Shown: one piece after another, positions 6,343-14,566 of the stretch
Numbering within the stretch: position 1 is the first letter of the stretch
How the letters are laid out: each line of letters begins with the position of its first letter
Assembly: GCA_900550585.1 (NCBI GenBank)
Contig: URST01000050.1
Coordinates: 1-16,682, forward strand
Source: an uncultured Eubacteriales bacterium
GTDB taxonomy: Bacteria; Bacillota; Clostridia; Oscillospirales; Oscillospiraceae
DNA length: 16,682 nt
Direction: 5' to 3'
Made by a program: the position numbers and the translations under genes
The notes under the pieces: generated by a model
The model's database searches: none
Told to the model about the DNA's origin: nothing
The model's input: the letters and a program-made list of their open reading frames with translations, nothing else

Positions 6343-8778
6343 ATGGAAAAGCTGATCTTTTCAAAACGGCTGCTGGAAAGGACGGAGCAGATGCGGCGCA
6401 GTCCCGTCTCCGTGCTGGAGGCGCCGGCGGGCTACGGCAAGACCACGGCGGTGACGTGGGCGCTGGAGGGCGCGGAGTCGGCGGCGTGGTACACGGGGGT
6501 GGAGAACCTGCCGGACACCAGCTTTTACTGGTTCATCCGGCAGCTGGCCGCCGTGGACGAGCACACCGTCCGCCGCATCGAGACGCTGGGGTTCCTGAAC
6601 CGCAGCAATGCGGCGCTGGCGGCGCAGGCGCTGCTGGAGCTGCGGGTGGCAAGGCCGATGACGCTGATCTTCGACAATTTCCAGTTCGCGGCGGACAACT
6701 GGCCGCCGCAGATCATCGACGCGCTGGTGAAGCGGCCTGCCGACGGGCTGCACATCGTCTTTATCGCCCAGAATCTGGGGCGGCTGCGGACGGTGTTCGA
6801 GGCGCTGGAGGGGACGGTGTGCTTCCTGCGGGCGGGGGACCTGCTGCTGGCGCAGGAGGATGTGTGCGCCTTTGCCCAGCGGCGGGGCGCGGCGCTGACG
6901 GAGGCGCAGGCCGGGGCCATCGTGCGCAGCACCGGCGGGTGGCCGGCGGCGGTGGCGCTGTGTCTGGAGGCGGGCGGCGCCACCGGCGAGATGGACGAGC
7001 TGCTGTACCGCCTGTTCTGGATGCGGATGGACGCACGGCAGCGGACGGCGCTGCTGCGGCTGAGCCTGTTTGACTGCATCACGCCGGACATGATGGACCG
7101 GCTGGTGCCGGAGGGGACGCTGACGGAGACCGAGCGGGAGGAGCTGTTCCGCCGCACGCCGCTGGTACGGCAGGACGCCATGCGCCGCCGCTACTATCCC
7201 CACGAGCTGCTGCTGCGCTTTCTGCGGGAGCGGCTGGCGGAGGCGGAGGGGCCGCTGCGCCGGGAGATCTATGACCGGGCGGGCCGGTGGTACCGGGACA
7301 ACGGCATGACGCGGGCGGCGGTGGACTGCTTTTTCCGGGCGGAGGACGACGAGGGCATCCTGTCGTGCCGGCTGGTGGGCCTGATCGGCGAGCATTTCGG
7401 AGACGTGAGCTATACCGCGCTGGCGCGGACGGTGCTGCGGCGGTGCCCGGAGGAGGTGCAGCGGCGGTATCCGATGAGCCTGCTGCGGCTGTGCTACGCG
7501 CTGTACGGCGGGTGCGAATTTGCGGAGTTTGCCCGGCAGATGGCCCGGATACGGGGGCTGCTGGAGGACTGCGGGAGCCACTGCCTGGGGGAGTGGGAGC
7601 TGCTGGACGCGCTGGAGTTTTTCCCGGATCTGGACGGCATGGACGGAGCCTATGCCAGGGCGGAGAAGCTGCTGACCCACGACTCGGAGCTGTTTATCCC
7701 GGAGGAGCCGTTCTTCTTCGGGTGCGCGTCCATGTGGTACCTGTTTTACGCGGAGCCGGGGCAGATGATGGCCACGGCGGACCGGCTGGCGCAGGTGCTC
7801 AAGCGCTATAACCGGCTGACAAACGGACATGCCGCCGGGGCGGCGGAGATCTATCGGGGCGAGGCGTACTCCGTACAGGGGCGGTTCGAGGAATCGGACA
7901 TCCAGGCCTATCAGGCGGCGTTCCTGTCGGAGCAGGCGCAGAACGCCTCGGCCACCTACGGCGCGGCGCTGCTGCTGGGCATCAACGCCATCTACCGCTC
8001 GGACATGGCGGGGCTGCAGAGGGCGGTGGACTATCTGGAGAACAAGGCGCAGAGCTACGCCTTTCTGCAGGGCACCTGCATCGGACGCTATATGGTGGAG
8101 ACGGTGCGGGGCTATCTGCTGGGGCTGATGATGGAGACGGGACGCTCCGCCCTGTGGACGCAGGGAGGGGCGGACGCGCTGGCCGATCTGACGTTCACCA
8201 ATTTCATGATCAAGACCTGCCGCATCACCGACCTGCTGCTGAAAAAGGAGTACCAGCGGGCCATCGCCTCGGTGGAGGCATCGCTGGAGCTGGACGCCCG
8301 GCTCATCTCCGCCGCGGCGCGGAACTTCATGTACTGCGGGCTGGCGCTGTGCTATCTGGCTACGGGGCGGCTGGGCAGGGCCGCGGAGTGGCTGGACCGG
8401 TCGCTGACCATGGCGGAGCAGGACAAGAACTACTCGTTCATCGCCTGCTTCCGCAAGTATTTTCAGGTGCTGTTCCTGATGCCGTCCATCGCGGCGCGGC
8501 ACGGGGAGGCCATCCGGGAGATCCGGGCGCTGGCCATCCACTATACCCGTGCCGACGAGAGCCGCATTTTCGCCATGCTGGACGATGTGCCGGAGCTGAA
8601 GGAGACGCTGACCGACCGGGAGCGGGAGGTGGCCCAGCTGGCTGCCGGGGGCATGCGCAACAGCGAGATCGCGGAGACGCTGCACATCTCGGAGAACACG
8701 GTGAAGCACCACCTGAAGAACGCCTTCCAGAAAATGAACATCGACCGGCGCAGCCGTCTGATCGAGATGCTGCGCTGA
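6343..8778 (+). CDS. MalT/LAL-type ATP-binding LuxR family transcriptional regulator
   Basis: About 811 residues. The N-terminus has the STAND-ATPase features of MalT-like regulators: MEKLIFSKRLL, then the P-loop EAPAGYGKTTAV with Lys33, and MTLIFDNFQFA as a Walker B-like strand near residue 106-116. A middle of helical, TPR-like repeats (about 300-740) is the expected ligand-sensing part. The C-terminal HTH_LUXR starts at LTDREREVAQLAAGG (residue 756) with the recognition region HISENTVKHHLKNAF. Such proteins oligomerise on an inducer plus ATP and activate transcription. The start is uncertain: 6343 fits the family N-terminus and has GGAGG at 6327-6331, while ATGs at 6301 and 6304 and a GTG at 6250 are in frame. 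It lies between the membrane flavodoxin-like gene and the giant surface protein gene, which it probably controls. No terminator follows it. Confidence 0.93.
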   Translation: MEKLIFSKRLLERTEQMRRSPVSVLEAPAGYGKTTAVTWALEGAESAAWYTGVENLPDTSFYWFIRQLAAVDEHTVRRIETLGFLNRSNAALAAQALLELRVARPMTLIFDNFQFAADNWPPQIIDALVKRPADGLHIVFIAQNLGRLRTVFEALEGTVCFLRAGDLLLAQEDVCAFAQRRGAALTEAQAGAIVRSTGGWPAAVALCLEAGGATGEMDELLYRLFWMRMDARQRTALLRLSLFDCITPDMMDRLVPEGTLTETEREELFRRTPLVRQDAMRRRYYPHELLLRFLRERLAEAEGPLRREIYDRAGRWYRDNGMTRAAVDCFFRAEDDEGILSCRLVGLIGEHFGDVSYTALARTVLRRCPEEVQRRYPMSLLRLCYALYGGCEFAEFARQMARIRGLLEDCGSHCLGEWELLDALEFFPDLDGMDGAYARAEKLLTHDSELFIPEEPFFFGCASMWYLFYAEPGQMMATADRLAQVLKRYNRLTNGHAAGAAEIYRGEAYSVQGRFEESDIQAYQAAFLSEQAQNASATYGAALLLGINAIYRSDMAGLQRAVDYLENKAQSYAFLQGTCIGRYMVETVRGYLLGLMMETGRSALWTQGGADALADLTFTNFMIKTCRITDLLLKKEYQRAIASVEASLELDARLISAAARNFMYCGLALCYLATGRLGRAAEWLDRSLTMAEQDKNYSFIACFRKYFQVLFLMPSIAARHGEAIREIRALAIHYTRADESRIFAMLDDVPELKETLTDREREVAQLAAGGMRNSEIAETLHISENTVKHHLKNAFQKMNIDRRSRLIEMLR

Positions 8779-8789
8779 GGTGAAATACT

Positions 8790-8801
8790 ACCCGAAAGGG
8801 T
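8790..8801. promoter_or_regulatory. dyad ACCC-GAAA-GGGT, candidate LuxR-type activator box
   Basis: A perfect inverted repeat with 4-bp arms and a GAAA spacer. Its centre (8795.5) is about 42.5 bases upstream of the start predicted from the TGCTACAAT element. This is the classical placement for LuxR-family class II activators overlapping -35. The neighbouring regulator is the obvious candidate protein; the link is inference. No T-run follows, so it is not a terminator. Confidence 0.45.
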
Positions 8802-8802
8802 G

Positions 8803-8831
8803 ATGTGGCACGCATGCCTTTCTGCTACAAT
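8803..8831 (+). promoter_or_regulatory. extended -10 promoter of the surface protein gene
   Basis: TGCTACAAT (8823-8831) is an extended -10 (TGn plus TACAAT). The -35 position has no good TTGACA match (ATGTGG at 17-base spacing), as expected of an activator-dependent promoter. The start is predicted near 8838, about 48 bases before the ATG. Confidence 0.5.
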
Positions 8832-8836
8832 AGGGA

Positions 8837-8853
8837 CTGTAAAATCTTTACAG
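8837..8853. promoter_or_regulatory. 17-bp palindrome at the predicted transcript start
   Basis: CTGTAAA-ATC-TTTACAG is a perfect 7-bp inverted repeat that begins within one base of the predicted start at 8838. It may be a second operator, or form a 5'-terminal hairpin that stabilises the long mRNA. No data in the sequence separates these. Confidence 0.4.
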
Positions 8854-8885
8854 GACTCCCGGAGAGAGAAGAAAGGAGATGCACC

Positions 8886-11800
8886 ATGAAGAAACGGCTT
8901 CTTTCCCTGCTGATGGCGGTGCTGATGACGGCGCTGCTGCTGCCGGCGGAGGCATTGGCCATCACAGGCGGAGACGTGCGCCCGGTGTATATGAGCGCGG
9001 CGCCGGTCACCATCACAAAGGAGGGGATCGACAGCGGTTCGCAGATCTACTCCATGAAGATGCAGAACGGCAAGCTGGTGATGTTCATCGCCACCAGCGG
9101 CCCGCACATGGGCAAGTCCGTGACCAACTCCGACCGGGGCTATACCGCCACGGGGGATTCCTTCAGCAGGGGCGTGTATGAGCAGGCACGCTTCACCATA
9201 CAGACCGGGCGGGAGCAGAAGCCGCTGACCATCCGCTCCATGGAGGTGATCGACCCCAAGGAGGAGCCGCAGCTGGCCGGTGTCGGCATGGACATGGTAC
9301 CCATGGAAAACGCGCTGACCATCAAGTACACCTTCAGCGGCGACGGGCTGTCCGACCAGTTCCTGTGCTACATCAGCTACTACTTTGTGGAGCTGGCGGC
9401 CGGTGTGACGGACGGCACCATCGAGAGCTTCGTGCAGGACGCGGACGGCAGGACCTACGCCCTGGTGGCCCAGGCCTCCTGGGGACTGGGCATGGTCACG
9501 GAGACCACCATGCCGGCGGAGTTCATGTTCCGCTGGTTCCAGGACTACCACGGCTTTTCCCGCATGGGACACGCCAGGGCGGACGCAGCGGCCCATGTGT
9601 ACATGAGCCGCACCTATGAGGCGCTGGACGGGCGCATCACCGCCAAGGCCACGGACATCACCGCCGGGCTGGGACGTACCGGCACCAACGGCACCTTCGG
9701 CAAGGGCGACATCGCGGAGGTCTACTCCGACAGCTACGGTGTGGACAACCCCTTTGTGCTGGCGGATGTGGAACGCATGAGCGGCATCAATGACGTATGG
9801 ACGCCGGTGTACATGACCTACGACGCGGCGGCGGATACGCTGACCGCCGAGGGCGATACGGAGGCCATGGGCGGGCGCAGCGGCAGAAGCGCCATGAATG
9901 CCCTGCAGATATGGGGCTTCCGGGATGTCTACACCAAGAAGGAGGCGGCGGACATCTCCAAGGTGGAGTTCACCAAGCCGGATCAGGTGACCATCCCCCA
10001 GGACGCCAACCGGCTGGGGCTGTATGAGACAGACAAGGGCCTGGTGGCGGCGCCCATTACCGACAGCGCGCGGGAGGCGGTGCTGAAGAAGAAGTACGGC
10101 GACCCGACGTATACGCTGTGCGGCAATTTTGAGACGATGTCCGACAAGGACGGAAAATACTATGAATACACCGACGGCAAGGCGGCGCTGACCGCCACCA
10201 TCACGGCGGTGTGGGGCAGCGGGGAGCACTTCCGCGTCCGGGTGGATGAGAACGGCATCGTTACGGCCTTCGACACCACGGCCAAGGTGCGGTACAGCAC
10301 GCCGCGCTTCCAGCTGTACAATCCGGTCAACGACGCTGCGGCGCCGGCGAAGATGACATTCGAGGACGGCTGCCTGATGCTGGGGATGGATCCCAACAAA
10401 AACGCGGTACTGGTGTTTATCGACATCCCGCAGGTCAGCAGTCTCATCGACGCGGCGCAGATCAAGGCCAACGGCGATCTGGTGCTGACCGGCAGGATGG
10501 GACTGGATCTGGTGCTGAACTGTAGCCCGGATAAGCTGGTGACGCTGGAGGCGCTGGGCTACACGCCCAAGAAGGAGCAGGACGGCAGCATCTCCTTCGT
10601 GCAGGAGGGCATCCGGGCCAGCGGCAAGATCGACACGGCGTCCCTTGTGGGGCTGGAGCTGGCGGAGCTGGAGGCGTCCATCAATACGTTCGACGGTGAG
10701 GAGGAGTATGACTTCTCGCTGGAGCTCAACGCCTTTGATCTGTTTGAGACACAGGCGGAGCTGCAGCTCAAGCGGCTGAACAACGGACGGCTGGCACCCA
10801 ACAATCTGTACTTCCGGCTGGCCTTCGGCGGCGGTATCCCCATCGTGCCGCCGGTGCCGACCTCCTTTATCAAGGGCGGAGGCGGCGGCTTCTACGGCCT
10901 GGCGGACACCATCAACGGCGACTTTATCGCCATCCCGCCCATCCGGCTGAAGATGTCGGTGAAGGGCGACTATGTCAAGGTCATCGAGGGATGGGCCAAC
11001 GTCACCGTCGGCCCCAGCTATCTGGAGTTCGCCGGTACGGATATGACCATCGCTAAGATGGACTTTATCGAGAATTTCAATATGTATCTCAGACTGGTGG
11101 GCGAGAAGTGCACCTATCAGGGCATAGCCTATACGGGACTGCGGGCAGGCGGCGGCATGGGGATCACCCTCAACGCGCCCAGCGGCGACAACAGCATCTT
11201 TGAGGTGGAGGGCAGCGCCGAGGCCAGCATGTTCGGCGGTCTGGACAGCTATACCGAGCCGAAGAACGCCTACGTCCAGCTGGACAGCCGCGGCAGCATC
11301 GGCGCGACGGTCAAGATCCCCAAGAAGCTGGGCAGCCTGAACTTCCGGCGGCTGGGCGGCAAGGTGCTGGCCGGCACCACGGTGGACTTCATCCTGGGTG
11401 CGCAGACATCCATCCCCGTGGGCAGCAATGCGGGCGGCAGCGCCCAGGAGGTGCTGGGGAACATCACCCGGAGCGCATGGAACAACCTGAGCGTCTACGG
11501 CGGTGTGTCCAAGAAGGGAACGCTGCTGTTCCTCAGCTACCGCATCTACTACATCCTGCCGGATCACTTCGGCGGCGCCATCAACCTGCGGTGGAAGAAG
11601 GACAACTGGACGCTGGAGGAGGAGATCGAGAAGAACAACTGGTATCTCAGCGGCAGGAGCAGCACCCAGACGTGGTCGATGCAGGTGGCTGACTGCATGG
11701 ATGCGGAGACCGGTGAGCAGGTGGGCATCGCTGTGGTGGAGGCCAGCGTCTACGAGGTCGGGGCCGACAGCGTGGTGCGGATGGCTGCTGCCCGGCAGAA

Positions 11801-13739
11801 CGGCAGGTATACGGAGACCATCCGGTACACCGCGGAGACCGGCGCCGAGGGCAGCCTGGGCATCGTCATCACGCCGAAGAACGCCTCCGTGGCGGAGCTG
11901 AAGAAGGATCTGGGGCTCTACAATGTGGCGGACGATACCCGCATTACGCTGATCGACGCGGGGGATGATCCCAACAGCATCCCCGCAGGCGCCAACATGA
12001 CGGAGGTAGAGGTGGACGACGGAAACGGGGGGACCGTCGTCGGGCTGCTGATCGACCTGGGGGCCGACGGTGCGGCCGAGCACCAGTGGCGGATCGAGGC
12101 GGGCTGCGACTTTACGTGGCAGATGATCGCCTCCGCACCGCTGACCGGGCTGACGGCGCTGGATGTGGCGGGCCAGACGGCCAGCGTCGGCATAGCCGGT
12201 CCGCAGGCGGGCAAGACCTACGCTGTCCGGTATTATCTGGATACGGAGAGCGATCGCAGCGGCGAGAACTACTTCCTGGGCATGACGACAGAGGCACCGT
12301 ACAGCTTTGCCATCCCCGCCAGCGGCGTGCTGGCACCCACCGGCAGCTACTACGTCACCGCTGTGCTGGTGGAGAAGGTGGACTTTGTTACCGAGGAGGG
12401 GGAGAACGAGTCCTCCTGGATCACGGTGGATACGCAGACCTCCGGGACGGCGGTGCGCTACCGCAATGAGCAGCAGCCGGACGCGCCCGTGGATGTCACG
12501 CTGGCGGCCACCGGCAACGAGACGCTGACAGCCGAGTGGCGCGCGGTGGACGGCGCGGACGGCTACCGGGTGACGCTGTACTATCAGGAGAACGGCAGCT
12601 GGAAGCAGGCCGGTGCGTCCTATGTGCTGGACAACGCGGACTTTGATGCCGGCAGCGACATCGCGGCGGCGTCCCGCTCCGGCGGCAGACTGGCGCTGCG
12701 CATGGCACCCACCGTGGGCGGCAGAAATGTCACCGTTACAGGCAGCGAGAACGCGCCGGTGGTCAGCACCAGCGGCGGCGTGTCCGACGCGGCGCCCGCC
12801 AACACCGGCTACTATGTGAGCGTGGAGGCCTTCCGGGCGGAGACGGCGGCCGGTGCGCCCGGAGACGTGCGCTACTTCAGCCAGGCGGGAAGCTCCGCGG
12901 AGACGAGACTGCCGGCGTACACCGCGCCGCGGGTCACAGTGACCACGGACAGCGGCCAGACGGTCAGCCTGGACGGCAGCAGCGGCTATGACAGCCTGCT
13001 GTGGAACCGGCTGCCCTCCGATGTGCTGTTCACCGTGGAGGGCGATGACGCGGAGAGCATTGCCGTTACGGCGGAGCAGGGCGGCGGCAGGTTCGATGTC
13101 AGCGGCGGCAGCGGATACTGGGAGGTCCGTGCCGGCGACGCCGACGCGGCAGCGCTCATCGAAAGCGGCGGGCGCGTCCTGCTGGCCGTACAGTCCGGGC
13201 CCTCCGGAATGGATACCACGGAGTACTATCTGCGGCTGATGCTGGACGATGTGCCGCCGGTCATCACGCTGGATGCCGTCAATGTCCGGGCCGATATGAC
13301 CACCGGCGCTTACACCGTGTCGGGTCGGACGGAGCCGGGACTGACCGTCATCATGGGGGATGAGGACGGTGCGATCCTGCGGGGCACGGCGGATATGCAG
13401 GGACGGTTCACCTTCAAGGGCACGCTGCCGGCCAGCATGGAGGACAGCTTCGACGCCAACGGCGAACCCGTGACCGTGCGGAACGGATTCCGGGCGCTGG
13501 TGGCGGAGGTCACGGCGCAGGATGAGGCCGGCAATACCGGCATTGCGCCGGTGCTGATCTCCGCCAGACCGGAGGTCAAGACCAACGACCCCGATGACGG
13601 CGGCTCCGGCGGTTCCGGCGGTGCGGGCGGCGGAACATCCTCGTCCACCGGCGATCCCGGCGTGGTGCTGTATGCCGCTGCCGCGCTGATGAGCCTTGCC
13701 GGCTCCGCGGTGCTGACGGGACGGAAAAAGCGGCGCTGA
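8886..13739 (+). CDS. giant secreted surface protein with signal peptide, Fn3/Ig-like modules and C-terminal membrane anchor
   Basis: A 1617-residue protein of unknown function. Residues 1-25 form a signal peptide (MKKRLLSLLMAVLMTALLL..., predicted cut after ALA). Residues 26 to about 1190 match no family I know; they are rich in beta-type, Gly- and Asp-containing segments, with a GIPIVPPVPTSFIKGGGGG stretch near 650-670. An Fn3-like module lies at about 1198-1310 (starting PDAPVDVTLAATGNETLTAEW) and an Ig-like module at about 1455-1561 (starting PPVITLDAVNVRA). A GGSGGSGGAGGG spacer, then STGDPGVVLYAAAALMSL and a basic GRKKRR end resemble a cell-wall/membrane anchor, but no LPXTG is present. 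The start is set by AAAGGAG at 8872-8878. It is probably an adhesin-like or polymer-binding exoprotein under control of the adjacent LuxR regulator. It is single-copy here, without internal long repeats. Confidence 0.9.
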   Translation: MKKRLLSLLMAVLMTALLLPAEALAITGGDVRPVYMSAAPVTITKEGIDSGSQIYSMKMQNGKLVMFIATSGPHMGKSVTNSDRGYTATGDSFSRGVYEQARFTIQTGREQKPLTIRSMEVIDPKEEPQLAGVGMDMVPMENALTIKYTFSGDGLSDQFLCYISYYFVELAAGVTDGTIESFVQDADGRTYALVAQASWGLGMVTETTMPAEFMFRWFQDYHGFSRMGHARADAAAHVYMSRTYEALDGRITAKATDITAGLGRTGTNGTFGKGDIAEVYSDSYGVDNPFVLADVERMSGINDVWTPVYMTYDAAADTLTAEGDTEAMGGRSGRSAMNALQIWGFRDVYTKKEAADISKVEFTKPDQVTIPQDANRLGLYETDKGLVAAPITDSAREAVLKKKYGDPTYTLCGNFETMSDKDGKYYEYTDGKAALTATITAVWGSGEHFRVRVDENGIVTAFDTTAKVRYSTPRFQLYNPVNDAAAPAKMTFEDGCLMLGMDPNKNAVLVFIDIPQVSSLIDAAQIKANGDLVLTGRMGLDLVLNCSPDKLVTLEALGYTPKKEQDGSISFVQEGIRASGKIDTASLVGLELAELEASINTFDGEEEYDFSLELNAFDLFETQAELQLKRLNNGRLAPNNLYFRLAFGGGIPIVPPVPTSFIKGGGGGFYGLADTINGDFIAIPPIRLKMSVKGDYVKVIEGWANVTVGPSYLEFAGTDMTIAKMDFIENFNMYLRLVGEKCTYQGIAYTGLRAGGGMGITLNAPSGDNSIFEVEGSAEASMFGGLDSYTEPKNAYVQLDSRGSIGATVKIPKKLGSLNFRRLGGKVLAGTTVDFILGAQTSIPVGSNAGGSAQEVLGNITRSAWNNLSVYGGVSKKGTLLFLSYRIYYILPDHFGGAINLRWKKDNWTLEEEIEKNNWYLSGRSSTQTWSMQVADCMDAETGEQVGIAVVEASVYEVGADSVVRMAAARQNGRYTETIRYTAETGAEGSLGIVITPKNASVAELKKDLGLYNVADDTRITLIDAGDDPNSIPAGANMTEVEVDDGNGGTVVGLLIDLGADGAAEHQWRIEAGCDFTWQMIASAPLTGLTALDVAGQTASVGIAGPQAGKTYAVRYYLDTESDRSGENYFLGMTTEAPYSFAIPASGVLAPTGSYYVTAVLVEKVDFVTEEGENESSWITVDTQTSGTAVRYRNEQQPDAPVDVTLAATGNETLTAEWRAVDGADGYRVTLYYQENGSWKQAGASYVLDNADFDAGSDIAAASRSGGRLALRMAPTVGGRNVTVTGSENAPVVSTSGGVSDAAPANTGYYVSVEAFRAETAAGAPGDVRYFSQAGSSAETRLPAYTAPRVTVTTDSGQTVSLDGSSGYDSLLWNRLPSDVLFTVEGDDAESIAVTAEQGGGRFDVSGGSGYWEVRAGDADAAALIESGGRVLLAVQSGPSGMDTTEYYLRLMLDDVPPVITLDAVNVRADMTTGAYTVSGRTEPGLTVIMGDEDGAILRGTADMQGRFTFKGTLPASMEDSFDANGEPVTVRNGFRALVAEVTAQDEAGNTGIAPVLISARPEVKTNDPDDGGSGGSGGAGGGTSSSTGDPGVVLYAAAALMSLAGSAVLTGRKKRR

Positions 13740-13756
13740 GAAAAGCACAGGCATAT

Positions 13757-13786
13757 AAAAGGCGGTCCCGTCGGGGACCGCCTTTT
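13757..13786. terminator. intrinsic terminator after the surface protein gene
   Basis: Perfect 13-bp arms (AAAAGGCGGTCCC and its complement) around a GTCG loop, ending in TTTTGTGT. A-run and T-run on opposite sides make it potentially bidirectional. It lies 18 bases past the surface gene stop. Confidence 0.92.
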
Positions 13787-13789
13787 GTG

Positions 13790-13828
13790 TGAAAGGACAG
13801 GCGGGCCGGGGCCACGCCTGTCCTTTCA
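13790..13828. terminator. second hairpin, backup terminator between convergent genes
   Basis: A 14-bp perfect inverted repeat (TGAAAGGACAGGCG at 13790-13803 and its complement at 13815-13828) with an 11-base loop directly follows the first terminator. It lacks a long T-run but has TTTC/GAAA ends. On the minus strand it is the first structure met 38 bases after the flavodoxin stop, so it may help end that transcript. Confidence 0.6.
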
Positions 13829-13865
13829 TCTATTAGGAGAGAGGGAGGATCGTATGCAGAGGGGA

Positions 13866-14288
13866 TCAGCCGGCCAGGACCTTGCCCAGCTCACGGCAGG
13901 CGGCCAGCGCCGCGTCATCCGGGGCTTCGCAGCAGGTGACGCTGTCGCAGGCCAGGGAGATGCCGGCGTTGCCGCAGTCGGTCTCCCAGTCGCGCATCCA
14001 CTGGCCGTCGCCCCAGCCGTAGGAACCGAACAGCGCCACGCGCTTGCCGCCGATGGTGTTCTTGCAGCCGTCGAACATGGGCTGGAAGTCCATCTCCTCC
14101 AGCACCTCGGAGCCCATGGCGGGGCAGCCGAAGGCAATGGCGCCGAAACCGCTGAGGGCGGCGGGCTGCACCTGTTCCGGGGTCAGCAGAGTGACCTCGG
14201 CGCCGGCCTCCTTCATGCCCTCCGCCACGGCGTTGGCCATGGCCTCCGTGTTGCCGGTGCCGCTCCAGTAAATGACAGCAGTTTTCAT
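13866..14288 (-). CDS. flavodoxin, short-chain
   Basis: A 140-residue cytosolic FMN protein that carries low-potential electrons and commonly replaces ferredoxin. The N-terminus KTAVIYWSGTGNTEAMANAV contains the FMN-phosphate loop SGTGNT. CPAMGSEVLEE marks the 60s-loop region and FGSYGWGDGQWMRDWE the 90s-loop, as in clostridial and Megasphaera short-chain flavodoxins. Length is standard. The start at 14288 is the start of the conserved fold and is preceded by AAGGAA; an upstream in-frame extension to 14429 crosses the promoter and operators and is not coding. It is monocistronic. The leader carries two related operators and a hairpin with a T-run, suggesting iron- or redox-responsive control. 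Convergent with the surface protein gene, separated by two hairpins. Confidence 0.95.
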   Translation of the reverse strand: MKTAVIYWSGTGNTEAMANAVAEGMKEAGAEVTLLTPEQVQPAALSGFGAIAFGCPAMGSEVLEEMDFQPMFDGCKNTIGGKRVALFGSYGWGDGQWMRDWETDCGNAGISLACDSVTCCEAPDDAALAACRELGKVLAG

Positions 14289-14316
14289 GGTCGAAATTCC
14301 TTTCTTGTTGTGATTT

Positions 14317-14336
14317 TGGTTAGAGTAATCTAACCA
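14317..14336. promoter_or_regulatory. operator 1 in the flavodoxin leader (TTAGA-N4-TCTAA)
   Basis: Perfect inverted repeat TGGTTAGA-GTAA-TCTAACCA, 28 bases before the flavodoxin ATG. The core TTAG..TA..CTAA resembles the DtxR/IdeR iron box. A related copy lies at 14381-14398, matching 15 of 18 positions when read on the other strand. Confidence 0.65.
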
Positions 14337-14345
14337 TCGCACGGT

Positions 14346-14367
14346 AAAAAAGCTGTCACCAGACAGC
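14346..14367 (-). terminator. leader hairpin with T6, candidate attenuator of flavodoxin
   Basis: On the minus strand GCTGTC-TGGT-GACAGC is followed at once by six T (14346-14351). It sits between the predicted start near 14394 and the gene, so it would cut the transcript after about 45 bases. The stem is only 6 bp, so the strength is uncertain. It lies between the two operators. Confidence 0.45.
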
Positions 14368-14380
14368 ACTGAACGGCATA

Positions 14381-14398
14381 GGTTAAATAACTCTAACT
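14381..14398. promoter_or_regulatory. operator 2 at the flavodoxin transcript start
   Basis: GGTTAAATAACTCTAACT; its reverse complement differs from operator 1 at 3 of 18 positions. It covers the predicted start near 14394 right behind the -10, a position at which a bound repressor blocks initiation. Confidence 0.6.
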
Positions 14399-14400
14399 GA

Positions 14401-14429
14401 ATACTACCACAGAACGGGGCGTGTGTCAA
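14401..14429 (-). promoter_or_regulatory. sigma-A promoter of the flavodoxin gene
   Basis: On the minus strand a perfect TTGACA (14424-14429) and TAGTAT (14401-14406) are 17 bases apart. The predicted start near 14394 lies inside operator 2 and gives a 5' leader of roughly 105 bases. The stretch from 14430 to 14513 beyond it shows nothing recognisable. Confidence 0.75.
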
Positions 14430-14507
14430 TAGGGGATCGAGAGGAGCGGAGACAGTTTTTCAGGAAGAAACAGGAAAGAGACAAGGGGGCGGCGTGCGGG
14501 ATGGCAG

Positions 14508-14547
14508 AAAAGCAGCGCTCTGCGCACCTTTCGGTGCGGAGAGCGCT
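14508..14547 (-). terminator. intrinsic terminator of the lipoprotein gene
   Basis: Arms at 14514-14528 and 14533-14547 (AGCGCTCTGCGCACC and its near complement, one mismatch) around a 4-base loop form a 15-bp stem. On the minus strand it is followed by GCTTTTC. It starts 19 bases past the lipoprotein stop. Confidence 0.8.
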
Positions 14548-14566
14548 GTCTGCGGTGTGACAGGCG

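Noticed and set aside
6361..8712. A 783-codon minus-strand frame opposite the LuxR regulator
   Set aside because: Same codon-bias artefact: low-complexity composition, no ribosome binding site, fully within a clear P-loop/HTH gene on the other strand.
8788..8803. Terminator for the LuxR gene formed by ACCC-GAAA-GGGT
   Set aside because: The 4-bp stem is too short and no T-run follows; its location suits an operator better.
8541..13829. A 1762-codon open frame on the minus strand opposite the surface protein gene
   Set aside because: It runs antisense to a gene with signal peptide, ribosome site and domains. Its product is His/Arg/Gln/Ala-rich with no recognisable fold, as expected from the complement of GC-rich codons. 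It also crosses promoter and terminator sequences.
13854..14333. Plus-strand frame starting ATGCAGAGG with a nearby GGGAGG
   Set aside because: The Shine-Dalgarno match is decent, but the frame lies antisense to the flavodoxin gene, follows two terminators and its product is Ala/Gly/His-rich with no domain.
14289..14429. N-terminal extension of flavodoxin on the minus strand
   Set aside because: The added residues are encoded by the promoter, operators and hairpin. The conserved fold starts at MKTAVIYWSGTGNT.
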